From: Pseudoxanthomonas suwonensis
GTDB taxonomy: Bacteria > Pseudomonadota > Gammaproteobacteria > Xanthomonadales > Xanthomonadaceae
NCBI RefSeq assembly: GCF_010093235.1
Contig: NZ_PDWP01000007.1
Span: 1 to 64,000, forward strand
Length of the DNA: 64,000 nucleotides
Direction of reading: 5' to 3'
Positions 37,301-45,786 of this stretch are shown in pieces. The notes beneath the pieces are model-generated. The model was given only the letters and a program-made list of their open reading frames with translations, had not been told where the DNA came from and made no database searches. Every line of letters starts with the position of its first letter. The stretch's first letter is position 1. Both the position numbers and the translations under genes were made by a program.

Positions 37301-39325
37301 CCCTGCGGCATCGTAGGTCGTGACCCAGGTGTTGTTGGCACCGTCGGTCAGGCTGGTTTCGCGCCCGGTCGGGTCATAGGTGTAACGCCACTTGTTACCC
37401 GTGGGATCGACGTCTTCAATGAGGTTTTCCAGGGCGTCGTAACTAGCCAGCCACTCCTTGCCATGCGGATCGACCAGGCGTACCTGGTTGCCCTGCGCAT
37501 CGTAGCTGGCCTCCCAGCGGTAACCATCGCCGTCGGTATATGCGACGACGTTTCCGTTGGCGTCATGCTCGAAGTACTCGTGCACGTCCGGGGTCATGCC
37601 GCCATCCGGATGCGGCACGCCCTTGAGCACGACCTCCTTCAGCTGGCCCCGGCTGTCGTAGGTGTAGAGGCGTACCTGTTCCTCCGGCTTGCCCGCGGCC
37701 CAGGTGCTCCTGACGAGGTTTCCGCGCTCGTCGTACTCATAGCGATCGGCCACACCGGCTTCGTCGACCACCTCGCGCAGGTCCAGCGAGCTGGCCTCAT
37801 AGGTGTACCTGACCGTCGAGCCGTCGGGATTGGTGACGCTCGTGACCTCGTCGAACGCGTCACGGCGGACCGTCGTCTGCCCGCCGCGCTCGTCCGTGTA
37901 GGTCGCGCTCCTGCGGTTCCCGGTGCTGCTCTGCAGTACGTGGCCGTTGACCTCGTAGCTGACCAGCCGGCCATCGCTGTCGACCTTGACGTGCAGGACG
38001 CGTCGCCCGCTCTCCGTTTCCGGATAGCGGACCGTCATCGCGAACTCTTTCTTGAGCTTGTCGTAGTCGTAGCTCAGCTCGGTCTCGCCACCATCGGGGG
38101 CGACGATCTTCGAGACCCTGCGCTGCTGCTCGCCGCGCAGTCCGTCGCCCGAGACGAGGCTGCGGGCCCCGGAGCCGCCGCCGCTCCCGCTGGCGCGGTA
38201 GGCAAGGCGCGAAACCGGCGGCGCGTTGTAATGAATGGTCGTGGCACGGCCGGCCGCATCGACCACCTTGGACAGCTTGGCGCCGCTGTACTCGAACCGC
38301 GTGACGTTGCCCCGGGCATCGATCACCCGGACCAGCTGGTCGTCGCTGTACTCGTAGCGCACCCTGCGGATGGTCCCGTCCAACGGCGTGTGGTCGCGGA
38401 CCTCGGCCACGAACTCGGCGTCGCGGTCCGTGTAGAGCAGCGTGAACACGGTGCGGCCGTTGTCGTCGAGCACGCGCTCGACCTGGCCGTGGCTGCCGTA
38501 CTGGAACCACACGCGCACATCGTTGCGGTCGCCGTAGCTGGTGATCCGGCCACGGTCGTCGTACTCGATCCACTGCCCGCTGCGATCGGTCCAGCGGAAG
38601 CCCTGGACCGTGCCCGCGGACAGGCGGGGATTACCGCGTGCCGGATGCGCATCGGGACCAGAGCTGGCTGGCAGCCTGAGCACCTGCTGCGGGCGGATCA
38701 CGAAACGTGGGTAATCGCTGCTGCTGTAGCTCGTGCGATCGCTGCTGATCGAGAAGCCCACGCCCTTGCGGGTCAGGAACTCAGGAAGCTCCTCCGGGGC
38801 CTGGCCGGCGACGAAATCCTCGTCATTGAGGATCCGCATGGACCCACGGTTCTTGAGCAGGTTGCCGAAGCTGCTGGATACCGAGCCCGACTGCCCTGCC
38901 CCGCTGTCGCAGGTATTGATGCCGTCATAGATGGTGCAGCGCGAGAGCTTGCCGACCGAGGCGTAGAACGCCCGCGCGGCGGTGGGGGAATGCAGGCCAG
39001 ACCACTGCCGGTTGATGGTCCACTGGACGCCGTCGAAGTCGCGGTTGATGCGGACATAGCCGCCGGGGACCTTGACCCGCAGGTCGTCCTCCGACACCAC
39101 GAACTCGCCATTCATGGTCACGGACATGAGCCCGGTGGCGTTGAGCGGGTATTCCACCTGGGCGTGTGCCGGGAGGATGCCCGCCGCCACCACGACCAGC
39201 AGCCAGAGGGCGACAACCACGCCCCGGACCCAACGCTTTCCGCCTTCCATTCCGATCACCGGACTCTCCCCGTCCATTCCACCTGGGGCATGCGCCCCCT
39301 CCCCTTGCCTACCGCGCCGGGTCAT
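34391..39325 (-). CDS. Exported RHS/YD-repeat polymorphic toxin with HINT and GIY-YIG-like tip
   Basis: A 1644-residue protein. It has a signal peptide (the hydrophobic stretch VVVALWLLVVVAAGILPAHA, about 35-54), then many YD repeats (YEYDxxGxL, TYDxxGR) to about 1240. The RHS-associated core follows (NDHQGTPWRVTN, GQYLDAESGLHYNLRRYYDP, PTGEV). A hydrophobic Cys-rich segment lies at about 1350-1415. The pretoxin HINT domain spans about 1419-1557 (NSFPGDTLVLTPEG, VTGGHSIHTPSGW, HTFFVGEDGVLAHN). The last 87 residues fit a GIY-YIG nuclease: AYFLEFDDGTWYAGKG, R1580, E1614 and N1631. The start at 39325 overlaps the preceding stop codon (ATGA); ATGs at 39277 and 39250 are alternatives. Unlike T6SS Rhs effectors it lacks PAAR and has a signal peptide. 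Confidence 0.9.
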   Translation of the reverse strand: MTRRGRQGEGAHAPGGMDGESPVIGMEGGKRWVRGVVVALWLLVVVAAGILPAHAQVEYPLNATGLMSVTMNGEFVVSEDDLRVKVPGGYVRINRDFDGVQWTINRQWSGLHSPTAARAFYASVGKLSRCTIYDGINTCDSGAGQSGSVSSSFGNLLKNRGSMRILNDEDFVAGQAPEELPEFLTRKGVGFSISSDRTSYSSSDYPRFVIRPQQVLRLPASSGPDAHPARGNPRLSAGTVQGFRWTDRSGQWIEYDDRGRITSYGDRNDVRVWFQYGSHGQVERVLDDNGRTVFTLLYTDRDAEFVAEVRDHTPLDGTIRRVRYEYSDDQLVRVIDARGNVTRFEYSGAKLSKVVDAAGRATTIHYNAPPVSRLAYRASGSGGGSGARSLVSGDGLRGEQQRRVSKIVAPDGGETELSYDYDKLKKEFAMTVRYPETESGRRVLHVKVDSDGRLVSYEVNGHVLQSSTGNRRSATYTDERGGQTTVRRDAFDEVTSVTNPDGSTVRYTYEASSLDLREVVDEAGVADRYEYDERGNLVRSTWAAGKPEEQVRLYTYDSRGQLKEVVLKGVPHPDGGMTPDVHEYFEHDANGNVVAYTDGDGYRWEASYDAQGNQVRLVDPHGKEWLASYDALENLIEDVDPTGNKWRYTYDPTGRETSLTDGANNTWVTTYDAAGREYSQVNPLGQSFVQEHDKSGQLRRTRDASGHEPLVDYDASGRVAGVTDPVGGRTDLFYADVDGTDRGTRQASRIQYPTFERRLRYDARRRQTQQADISAEDARVTGTAHDVLNRLQSVTDPNGHTYTFAYDGLGRVVVATDPLGNGVSFAYDQRDNVVAFTDEKSRVTRFEYDGRGYLVAETNPLGQKIRYVYDAVGNVAEIIRHDGARIVYERDDAGQVVGRKTYLASGSLELSDGFTWSAAGNLSGWTTNGASGELEYDAADRLRRETVTIGGVSLARAYTYHPNDTVASYTGPDGVTLQYTYDGFDNLERVDIPGEGSISVTARHWLAPATVVYPGGVVQEQERDGFLNLTRLRVRSPQQTTLFDLTNRFGQLAELTARGVDGRETGYDYDEALRLVKTDASFAGGNSETFVIDAAGNWISHSAVSGTWEYDDANRLLRRGTVSYTYDASGNMIRKVDTSRNEPQRTTHYAYDVLNRLVEIRDGAGSVIARYTYDPFDNRLSKTVGGVTTLYLHGEEGLLAEVDASGTVLRSYGWDQQNPYATAPLFQRVDGAYYYYHNDHQGTPWRVTNRAGAVVWSASRYGAYGQATVAAGSQIEQPWRFPGQYLDAESGLHYNLRRYYDPEIGRYISEDPLRFASSSNLYAYAENSPQNFIDPTGEVAFVIPAAWAAVRWVAGRYGMCLLECAAVSAVTDLIQNPCDIDVSHCLKDCLWSLIPIKLPCKAWGMAGAAVGAAAGAMGNSFPGDTLVLTPEGQRRIDSLKPGDEVIAYAEWEETSRTERITDVMLSHREQTIVTLILENGNRIEVTGGHSIHTPSGWRAAQLLQAGGQLDVKDDEGRLVPMGIASVDIRTETMPVYNLEVAYAHTFFVGEDGVLAHNGDGAYFLEFDDGTWYAGKGDEKRMRQSIREKTRGGKRSCTNKVHVNVTGRDASFIMEDMIMEAAGDAGGAGSHNKVRSPGARMRGRR

Positions 39326-42300
39326 TGCCCGCCCTCGTTGCCGCCGCCGGACTGGCCGTCGGGCGAGTTGAAACAGTCGCCATCGCCGCGCACGCAGGGC
39401 GGCAGGCCCGGCAGGCCGCTGTAGTTGCCGCCGCCGGAACCACCCCAACCGCCGCCGCCCCAGACACCACCGGAGCCACCGCCACCCGGGCGGGTGCCCG
39501 CCGGGCAATGGGTACTGACGACCTGGATCCAGGTTGCGTCGGAGCCGCAGTTCTCGCTCACCTGGCCGTTGGCGCACTCGTACTTGCAGCCCACGCGATA
39601 GCGCGACGTATAGGTGTAACAACCACTGTTGGTCGAACTGGCGGCCGGCGCAGCCGTCGCGACCGGGCGGAACGCGCCACTGCCTTCGGCTGCGGTGGCA
39701 ATCCTGGAAACACCAGCCTCCGACATCGGCTGGGGAGCGATCGGCATCCCTTCGGGGCCGACGACACCTCCCTCGCCTGGCGAGCCCACCGCAATCACGC
39801 GGTACGGCAGGCGCACGCGCTGCTTGGCCTCGAGGCTGGTCGGCGGCGTGGCAAGGAACTCGAACTTGAAGTACGCGTCGTCACCCGGAGGCGTCGGCGT
39901 CACGTCGTCGGCGCGCACCAGTCCGTAATTGGTGAGGATCAGTTCGCCCTGGAACACCTCGCCCGGCGCCATCGGCGGCAGCGTGATGCTGGTCGGCTGG
40001 AGCACCACCACCGCGGCCGGGACGTCCGTCTCGAAGGTCGCCTCGAGGGTGATCTCGTAGCGGTCGTCGATGGTGATCTCGCGGACGGTCCAGTCGACCT
40101 GGATCAGGGTGTATTCCAGGAACACCGACTGGTTGGTGGTGATCCCCGGCCGCACCACCACGCGGCCACCCGCGTCCTGGTGGTTGGGGCCGCTGGCGCG
40201 GAACCGGTAGGAACCGGCCGGGAGGCCCTGGAAGAACGCCTCGCCGAATGCGTCGGTGGTCGCGTCGTAGGTCTGGCTGGCCACCAGCTCGTTCTGCAGC
40301 CGGATCCGCGCCCCGGCCAGGCCCGGGATCAGGTTCCCCTGCGAGTCGCGGGTGGCGGTGTAGATGTCCGCCACCTTGAACAGCACGTTGCCCTGGCCCG
40401 ACTGGGTCACCGAAACGAACACGTTGATGTCGGCGTTGGGAACGTTGGCGCCCGCCACGCGCAGCACGAACTCGTGGATGCCCTCGGCCACCAGCTCGGT
40501 GGGCGCGATGCTGAGGTCGAGGCTGCGCTTCTCGCCGACGCCGATGCTGCCCAGCGCCGGCGAAGAGGCGAGCGCGATCCACGACGGAGCCGGGTTGCCG
40601 GCACGGTCCAGCAGGGCCGCCGTCATGTTCTCCATCGCCACGAAGCCGCGGTTCTCGATTTCCACCGACTCGACCACGCTCTGGCCGCGGGACAGGCCGG
40701 CCTCGACGTAGTTCGGGCGTGCGTTCAGCACCGGCTTGGCCTCGGTCAGCGTGTAGTCGACCGGGATGACTGCCAGTGGCTCGGCCGCCCCGTCGGCGAA
40801 GGCCGCGAGGAAGATCCGGCCGGAAGGCGGCGCCGCGTTGTCGCCGGAGATCGACACCGGCAGGGCCAGGTTCTGCTTCGGGCCGATCTCGATCGGCGCG
40901 CCGGGGACGACCTGGATGCCCGGGGTCAGCGCACCGCCGGACTGGTACTCGGCCAGGTAGGCAAGGCGCACGCCGGTCGCCCTGGTGCCAGCGCCGGACA
41001 CCGCCCGGAAATCGATCCGGTAGGCGTAGTTGCGCGGCACCGTGACCTTGAACGAGGCCGGCGAGATGCTCACCCGGTTGATCGTGAACTGGGCCTGCTG
41101 CGGACGATCCGTCATGTCCGGATGGATCGCGCCCACGTAGTACAGGCCGGAGTCGGTCACGGTCGGCTTGTACACGTAGCGGAAGGCACCGGACGCGTCG
41201 GTAGTGACGCTGGCCAGGCGCTCGAAGCCTTCCTGGTTGACCGCGATGCGCAGCGGGACGTTGCCCACGGCGTCGCCCGAGTCGCGGTCCACCGCCCGGC
41301 CAGTGATCGTGACGTCGCCGGTGCCAAAGGACATCACCGGGCTGACGCTCTCGATCTGGCCGAAGTAAGGCGTGTTCGACAGGGACACGCCGCGCTCGCT
41401 GCCCAGGCCGGCGATCGAGACGAAGTCGGGCTGCCCGGTGTTGTAACGCAGGGCATCGACCTCCAGGCGCAGGCGCAGCTGGTCCGGGCTGGCAGCCGGG
41501 ATCGGCATCTGGAACGTGTCGGATACGTAGCGCTGGCCCGGGGCGATGCGCGCCACCGTCTCGCCGGTCGGCACGGTGACCACGCCGGCACCCGTGGCCT
41601 GGCGGTAAGGCGTGGTGGACACCAGGTTGCCATCGGTATCCAGCAGCTTCAGGCGCAACTCGCTGGACGCGGCCGCACCGAAGTTGCGGGCGGTCAGCAG
41701 CTCCACCTCCACGTCCGAGGTGTTCTCCACCACCAGGCGCACCTTGCCGGTGGCGCCGCGGACGAAGCTGTCGGTCTCCATGCCCACGACCAGGGCGCTG
41801 TCGACCGCGGTGACGTCGACCATCCTGCCGACGGTGGCGCGCTCGCCCTCGTGCGGCTCGTTGACGACGGAAACGGTCATCCGGGTCGAGGCCGGCAGGT
41901 CCGCGTGGCCGCCCACGATCACCGGCACCAGCCGGGTGGCGTTGCCCGCCAGCTGGAACTCCTCGGAGCGGAAGCTGCGCGAGCCGGTGGTCAGCACGAC
42001 CCTGGCCGAGGCCAGCGCCGCCGCGGACAGGTTGGAAACCTGCACGCCGACGCGGTTCATCACGTTGCGCTTGAGCGGCAGGCCCGAGACGACCTGGGTG
42101 GAGACATTGGGGAGCAGCAGGCTGCGCGACTGGCGCTCGCCGTTCTCGTCGACGGCGTCGACGGTGTACAGGCGCTCCCCGGCGGTGAAGCCGGTGTCCA
42201 CCAGCTCGCGCGCCGTGGTGGGCGTCGGGGTGAGGGTCACGCGGCCCTCGCCTTCGCCGACATGCACGTCGAAGCCGACCGCGCCGGTGCCGTTCGGGGT

Positions 42301-45300
42301 CCACCGCAGCAGCGGCAGGGAGGTGCCGACCTGCTCGACCTCGATGCTGCGCACCGGCAGCAGGCTGAAGTTGAGGTACGCGGAGTTGGACACCGCCGAC
42401 TCGTTGCCGGCCGCGTCGATCGCGGTGACCACGTAGGCGTGCTCGGACTGCGAGGGCACCGGGTCGATTGCCTGGGTGCCGACGATGTTGTCCCGCACCG
42501 GGGTAAGCCCGCTTACGTCGCTGATCGGCGAAGTCGCCGCACGGTAGAGGCGGTACGCCTTCGGCGCAGGGCCGACCGGCGGCTGCCAGGTGGCACCGAT
42601 CCCCTGGCTGAGCAGGACCAGCTGCAGGTTGCGCGGCGCACCCGGCGCCACGCGGCTGCTGGTGGCCTCGGCCACCGGCGACATCGCGCTCAGCGACTCC
42701 GGGCCATTGGCCTGGCGCACCGAGGCCACGGCGTAGCGGTACGTGCCGTCGGCCGGCGTGGCATCGACATGGCTGGCGCCGGTGCTGCGGGCCAGCGGCA
42801 GCAGCTCGGCATCGCCTGGACCCTGGCGATACACCTGGTAGCCGGTGGCGCCGGTGACGGGCAGCCATTCCAGCGCGATCTGGCCGCCGGCACGTGCACG
42901 GGCGCCCAGGCCCAGCGGCACGTTCAGGGACGGCAGGTCACCCTGGTAGACCTGGAACGCGTTGGCCACCGCCACCGAGCTGGAACTGTTGCCCAGCGCA
43001 TCGGCTGCCACGAAGTCGAACGCAAGGTCCTCGCTGCCATTGGCACCGGCATCGGCGGGCAGTTCCAGGGTCGCACGCCAGCGCCTGGCCGACAGGCGCT
43101 GCACGCCACCCAGCGCCACCGGGCCGCGACCGGCACCGGACAGTCGGTACTGGAACGAGGGCGGCGTCGCAGCCGGGATATCCTCGCCGAATTCGAACGT
43201 GGCCTGCACGTTGCGGTTGACGCCCGCGTTGATCGGTGCGGCCGGAGCCAGCTCGATCCCGGTCAGCGACGGACCGACCGTGTCGATCAGCAGCGTGCCA
43301 CCGGCCAGGATGCTGTCGCCGCGGTTGCCGGCGAGGTCGCGGGCGGAGAACAGGACGTTGGCTTCGCCCTGCCCGGTCCCCGGCGCCAGGGTCAGCGAAC
43401 CGGCGTAGCGGGTTTCGGTCTGGCGCACGAGCTCGACCGGGATCGGCAGGCCGCCGGCCGGGACCAGGCTCAGGTAAGGCGTGCCGAGCAGCTGCTCGCT
43501 GACCTCGACGACCAGGGCAAGCCTGCCCTGCCCATATACGCCGCGGCTGGCGTCATGCGTACCCTCGTGCGTGTACTCGATGGACACCACATGCGGCGGA
43601 GTGCGGTCGATCGAGGCACTGGCCATGGCCGTGGGCAGGCTCTCGGTGCCCGAAGCATTCACCGCGACCACACGGTAGTAGTAGGTGCCGTCGACGTCCG
43701 GCAGGTCTTCGATGCTGGACGTGTTCTGCCCCGGTGTGGCGACCCGCTGTGCCTCGCCGAGCACCTCGAATGGCGCCGCTGCACGGTAGACCCGGTAACC
43801 GACCACGTTCGGATCGCTGGACAGCGTCCATACCAGGCGGATGCGGCCGTTGAACAGCGACGCGGTCAGGCCGGTCGGTGCGGTCGGCACGCTGGTATCG
43901 AGGGTGACGGCCACCGGGGCCGAAGCCGCGCTGGTGCCGTACTGGTTGGTGGCCGTCGCGCTGAGCACGTTGGCACCGGGGACCAGCTCGACCTGGGCGG
44001 AGAAGTTGCCAGCGGTGCCGGCCGCCACTTCCGCGGCCACCACGCCATCGCGCAGTACCTGCACGGTGCTGCCAGCCAGCGCCGTGCCGGAGACGACGAT
44101 GCTCGACTCGCGGGTGCTGGCTCCGTTCGCCGGGCGGGTGATGACCGGCGCCGGCGGACCGGCATGGGTGACCTGGATCGTGTACTGCAGGGTCGAAACG
44201 TTGCCCAGCGAGTCGAACGCACGCAAGGCAAGCACGTAGCTGCCGTTGGCGAGGCCCTGGATGGACAGCGGCACGGTGAACACGCCGCTGCTGTTGCGGA
44301 TGGCGGTGGCGCGCACGACGCCGTCAAGCAGCAGCTCGATGCGGGAAATCGCACTGCGGTCGCTGGCCGTGAATGCCAGGGTCGAGTCGGCGCTGAAGGT
44401 GGCGCCGTCCGCCAGCGGGATGTTGCCGGCCTTGATGTCGGCCAGCTCCGGCCCCTCCAGGTCCGGCACCGGTGCGCCATGCGAAACGGTCACCGACACG
44501 CTGTGCTCGGCGGTGCGACCAGCCATGTCGGTGGCCACCACGCGGATGCTGTAGTTGCCGTCGGCAACGGCGTCGGTGTCCCACGCCAAGGCATAGGGCG
44601 CCGTGGCATCGGTGCCAAGCAACTGGGAACCGAGGAAGAACTGCACGCTTGCCACGCCGGACGCGTCGCTGGCAGCAGCCTCGATGGTGATCGGATCGCG
44701 GACCAGGCTGCCGGGCGCGGGACTGGTGATGCTGACCTGCGGCGCCTCGGTGTCAATCAGCACGCCATCGGCCAGCGTGGCGCTGACCACGTTGCCGCCC
44801 GGGCCACGGAACTGCGCGCCCAGCGTCTTGCGGCCATCGCCGGCGGAAACCTCGAATTCGATGGTGGTGCGGCCACCCGGCAACGGCTCGTAGGAGACGC
44901 CGGTGAAGTTGCCGTTCTCGGCCACGCGGAACTCGGTGGCGTTCACGCAGGACAGGTCCAGCGCGATGGTGCGGGTCTCGAAATACGGAACCGGCGCCGC
45001 AAGGCGCAGGGTCGGATTGATCAGCGGAAGCGCGGCAAGGTGGTTGGCGTAGTTGACGCCAGCGGACACCGCATCGCCCTGCCCCGCCGGATTGGCGGCC
45101 GGATCGTTCGGACCGGAGGCATGACCCCACCAGTTGCCGGTGGCCTTGATCACCGTGACGGGGGTCAGGTTGCTGATCGCCAGGACGCTGTTGCCGACGA
45201 ACTGGGTGCTGGCAACCGTCGGCTGGCTGTTGCTTGCCTCCAGGCCGGTCTGGTTGCGCAGGAAGCTGGAACCGGTGATGGCCGGCGAAGCGCCATCGAC

Positions 45301-45735
45301 CAGGCGCAGGCCGATGACGCTGTCGGTGACCTGCACGAACTGCAGGCCATGCGCCACCCCACGCATGGTGAACGCAGCGCCTCCCTCGGCCTCGCCACCA
45401 CCGGCGTAACGCAGGGCCAGGTCGTTGTAGTTCACCACCCCGTAAGAAGCAGACGACTTCTCGATGCGTACGCCACGCCAGTCGCCAGCCGCCGGCGTGC
45501 CTTCCGGCGCGCCGTCCCTGCTGCTGGTGAACACCACGCCCTTGCCGGCCGCCATGCGGTCGCGCACGACCAGCCCCGCGTCCTGGCCGAACTTGACGAC
45601 GACGCCATCCTCCACCGTGAGGTCGGCCGCGGGCAGGCCGGCCGCGACCAGAGCCAGGCCGAGGGCGGCAAGCGCAATCCGCCGCTGGATCCGGCGCCGC
45701 ATCCGGGCACCGGCGACTGCTGGTGAGTGGCTCAT
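39322..45735 (-). CDS. 2137-residue exported beta-helix/Ig/FN3/CARDB-like surface protein
   Basis: The signal peptide ends near residue 37 (LVAAGLPA). An N-terminal right-handed beta-helix (about 38-240) has the NWWG motif (ATGNWWGHASGPNDP). Next come bacterial Ig-like domains (about 330-620; TAPQVSITSPAPGS-type starts), FN3-like domains (YRVYRAA, YQVYRQG, YRLYRAA) and Ig or CARDB-like domains to about 1500. A carboxypeptidase-regulatory-like domain (GLPAGSYRFRASGPNHQ) lies near 1850. The tail is Gly- and Cys-rich (five to six Cys after about 2050, then GGGGSGGVWGGGGWGG). Its stop codon overlaps the RHS start, so the two are made together. It may carry or anchor the RHS toxin. A second ATG at 45702 would also give a signal peptide. 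Confidence 0.85.
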   Translation of the reverse strand: MSHSPAVAGARMRRRIQRRIALAALGLALVAAGLPAADLTVEDGVVVKFGQDAGLVVRDRMAAGKGVVFTSSRDGAPEGTPAAGDWRGVRIEKSSASYGVVNYNDLALRYAGGGEAEGGAAFTMRGVAHGLQFVQVTDSVIGLRLVDGASPAITGSSFLRNQTGLEASNSQPTVASTQFVGNSVLAISNLTPVTVIKATGNWWGHASGPNDPAANPAGQGDAVSAGVNYANHLAALPLINPTLRLAAPVPYFETRTIALDLSCVNATEFRVAENGNFTGVSYEPLPGGRTTIEFEVSAGDGRKTLGAQFRGPGGNVVSATLADGVLIDTEAPQVSITSPAPGSLVRDPITIEAAASDASGVASVQFFLGSQLLGTDATAPYALAWDTDAVADGNYSIRVVATDMAGRTAEHSVSVTVSHGAPVPDLEGPELADIKAGNIPLADGATFSADSTLAFTASDRSAISRIELLLDGVVRATAIRNSSGVFTVPLSIQGLANGSYVLALRAFDSLGNVSTLQYTIQVTHAGPPAPVITRPANGASTRESSIVVSGTALAGSTVQVLRDGVVAAEVAAGTAGNFSAQVELVPGANVLSATATNQYGTSAASAPVAVTLDTSVPTAPTGLTASLFNGRIRLVWTLSSDPNVVGYRVYRAAAPFEVLGEAQRVATPGQNTSSIEDLPDVDGTYYYRVVAVNASGTESLPTAMASASIDRTPPHVVSIEYTHEGTHDASRGVYGQGRLALVVEVSEQLLGTPYLSLVPAGGLPIPVELVRQTETRYAGSLTLAPGTGQGEANVLFSARDLAGNRGDSILAGGTLLIDTVGPSLTGIELAPAAPINAGVNRNVQATFEFGEDIPAATPPSFQYRLSGAGRGPVALGGVQRLSARRWRATLELPADAGANGSEDLAFDFVAADALGNSSSSVAVANAFQVYQGDLPSLNVPLGLGARARAGGQIALEWLPVTGATGYQVYRQGPGDAELLPLARSTGASHVDATPADGTYRYAVASVRQANGPESLSAMSPVAEATSSRVAPGAPRNLQLVLLSQGIGATWQPPVGPAPKAYRLYRAATSPISDVSGLTPVRDNIVGTQAIDPVPSQSEHAYVVTAIDAAGNESAVSNSAYLNFSLLPVRSIEVEQVGTSLPLLRWTPNGTGAVGFDVHVGEGEGRVTLTPTPTTARELVDTGFTAGERLYTVDAVDENGERQSRSLLLPNVSTQVVSGLPLKRNVMNRVGVQVSNLSAAALASARVVLTTGSRSFRSEEFQLAGNATRLVPVIVGGHADLPASTRMTVSVVNEPHEGERATVGRMVDVTAVDSALVVGMETDSFVRGATGKVRLVVENTSDVEVELLTARNFGAAASSELRLKLLDTDGNLVSTTPYRQATGAGVVTVPTGETVARIAPGQRYVSDTFQMPIPAASPDQLRLRLEVDALRYNTGQPDFVSIAGLGSERGVSLSNTPYFGQIESVSPVMSFGTGDVTITGRAVDRDSGDAVGNVPLRIAVNQEGFERLASVTTDASGAFRYVYKPTVTDSGLYYVGAIHPDMTDRPQQAQFTINRVSISPASFKVTVPRNYAYRIDFRAVSGAGTRATGVRLAYLAEYQSGGALTPGIQVVPGAPIEIGPKQNLALPVSISGDNAAPPSGRIFLAAFADGAAEPLAVIPVDYTLTEAKPVLNARPNYVEAGLSRGQSVVESVEIENRGFVAMENMTAALLDRAGNPAPSWIALASSPALGSIGVGEKRSLDLSIAPTELVAEGIHEFVLRVAGANVPNADINVFVSVTQSGQGNVLFKVADIYTATRDSQGNLIPGLAGARIRLQNELVASQTYDATTDAFGEAFFQGLPAGSYRFRASGPNHQDAGGRVVVRPGITTNQSVFLEYTLIQVDWTVREITIDDRYEITLEATFETDVPAAVVVLQPTSITLPPMAPGEVFQGELILTNYGLVRADDVTPTPPGDDAYFKFEFLATPPTSLEAKQRVRLPYRVIAVGSPGEGGVVGPEGMPIAPQPMSEAGVSRIATAAEGSGAFRPVATAAPAASSTNSGCYTYTSRYRVGCKYECANGQVSENCGSDATWIQVVSTHCPAGTRPGGGGSGGVWGGGGWGGSGGGNYSGLPGLPPCVRGDGDCFNSPDGQSGGGNEGGQ

Positions 45736-45786
45736 CGATCGCGCGTCCTTATCGCGGAATGCTCGGGCGTCGTCTACAGGGTTGGG

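Noticed and set aside
39166-45726. A 2186-codon open frame on the plus strand opposite the giant surface protein gene
   Set aside because: It is low in protein-like features, rich in Arg, Gly and His, and mirrors the codon pattern of the real gene. Long antisense frames are expected at this GC content.
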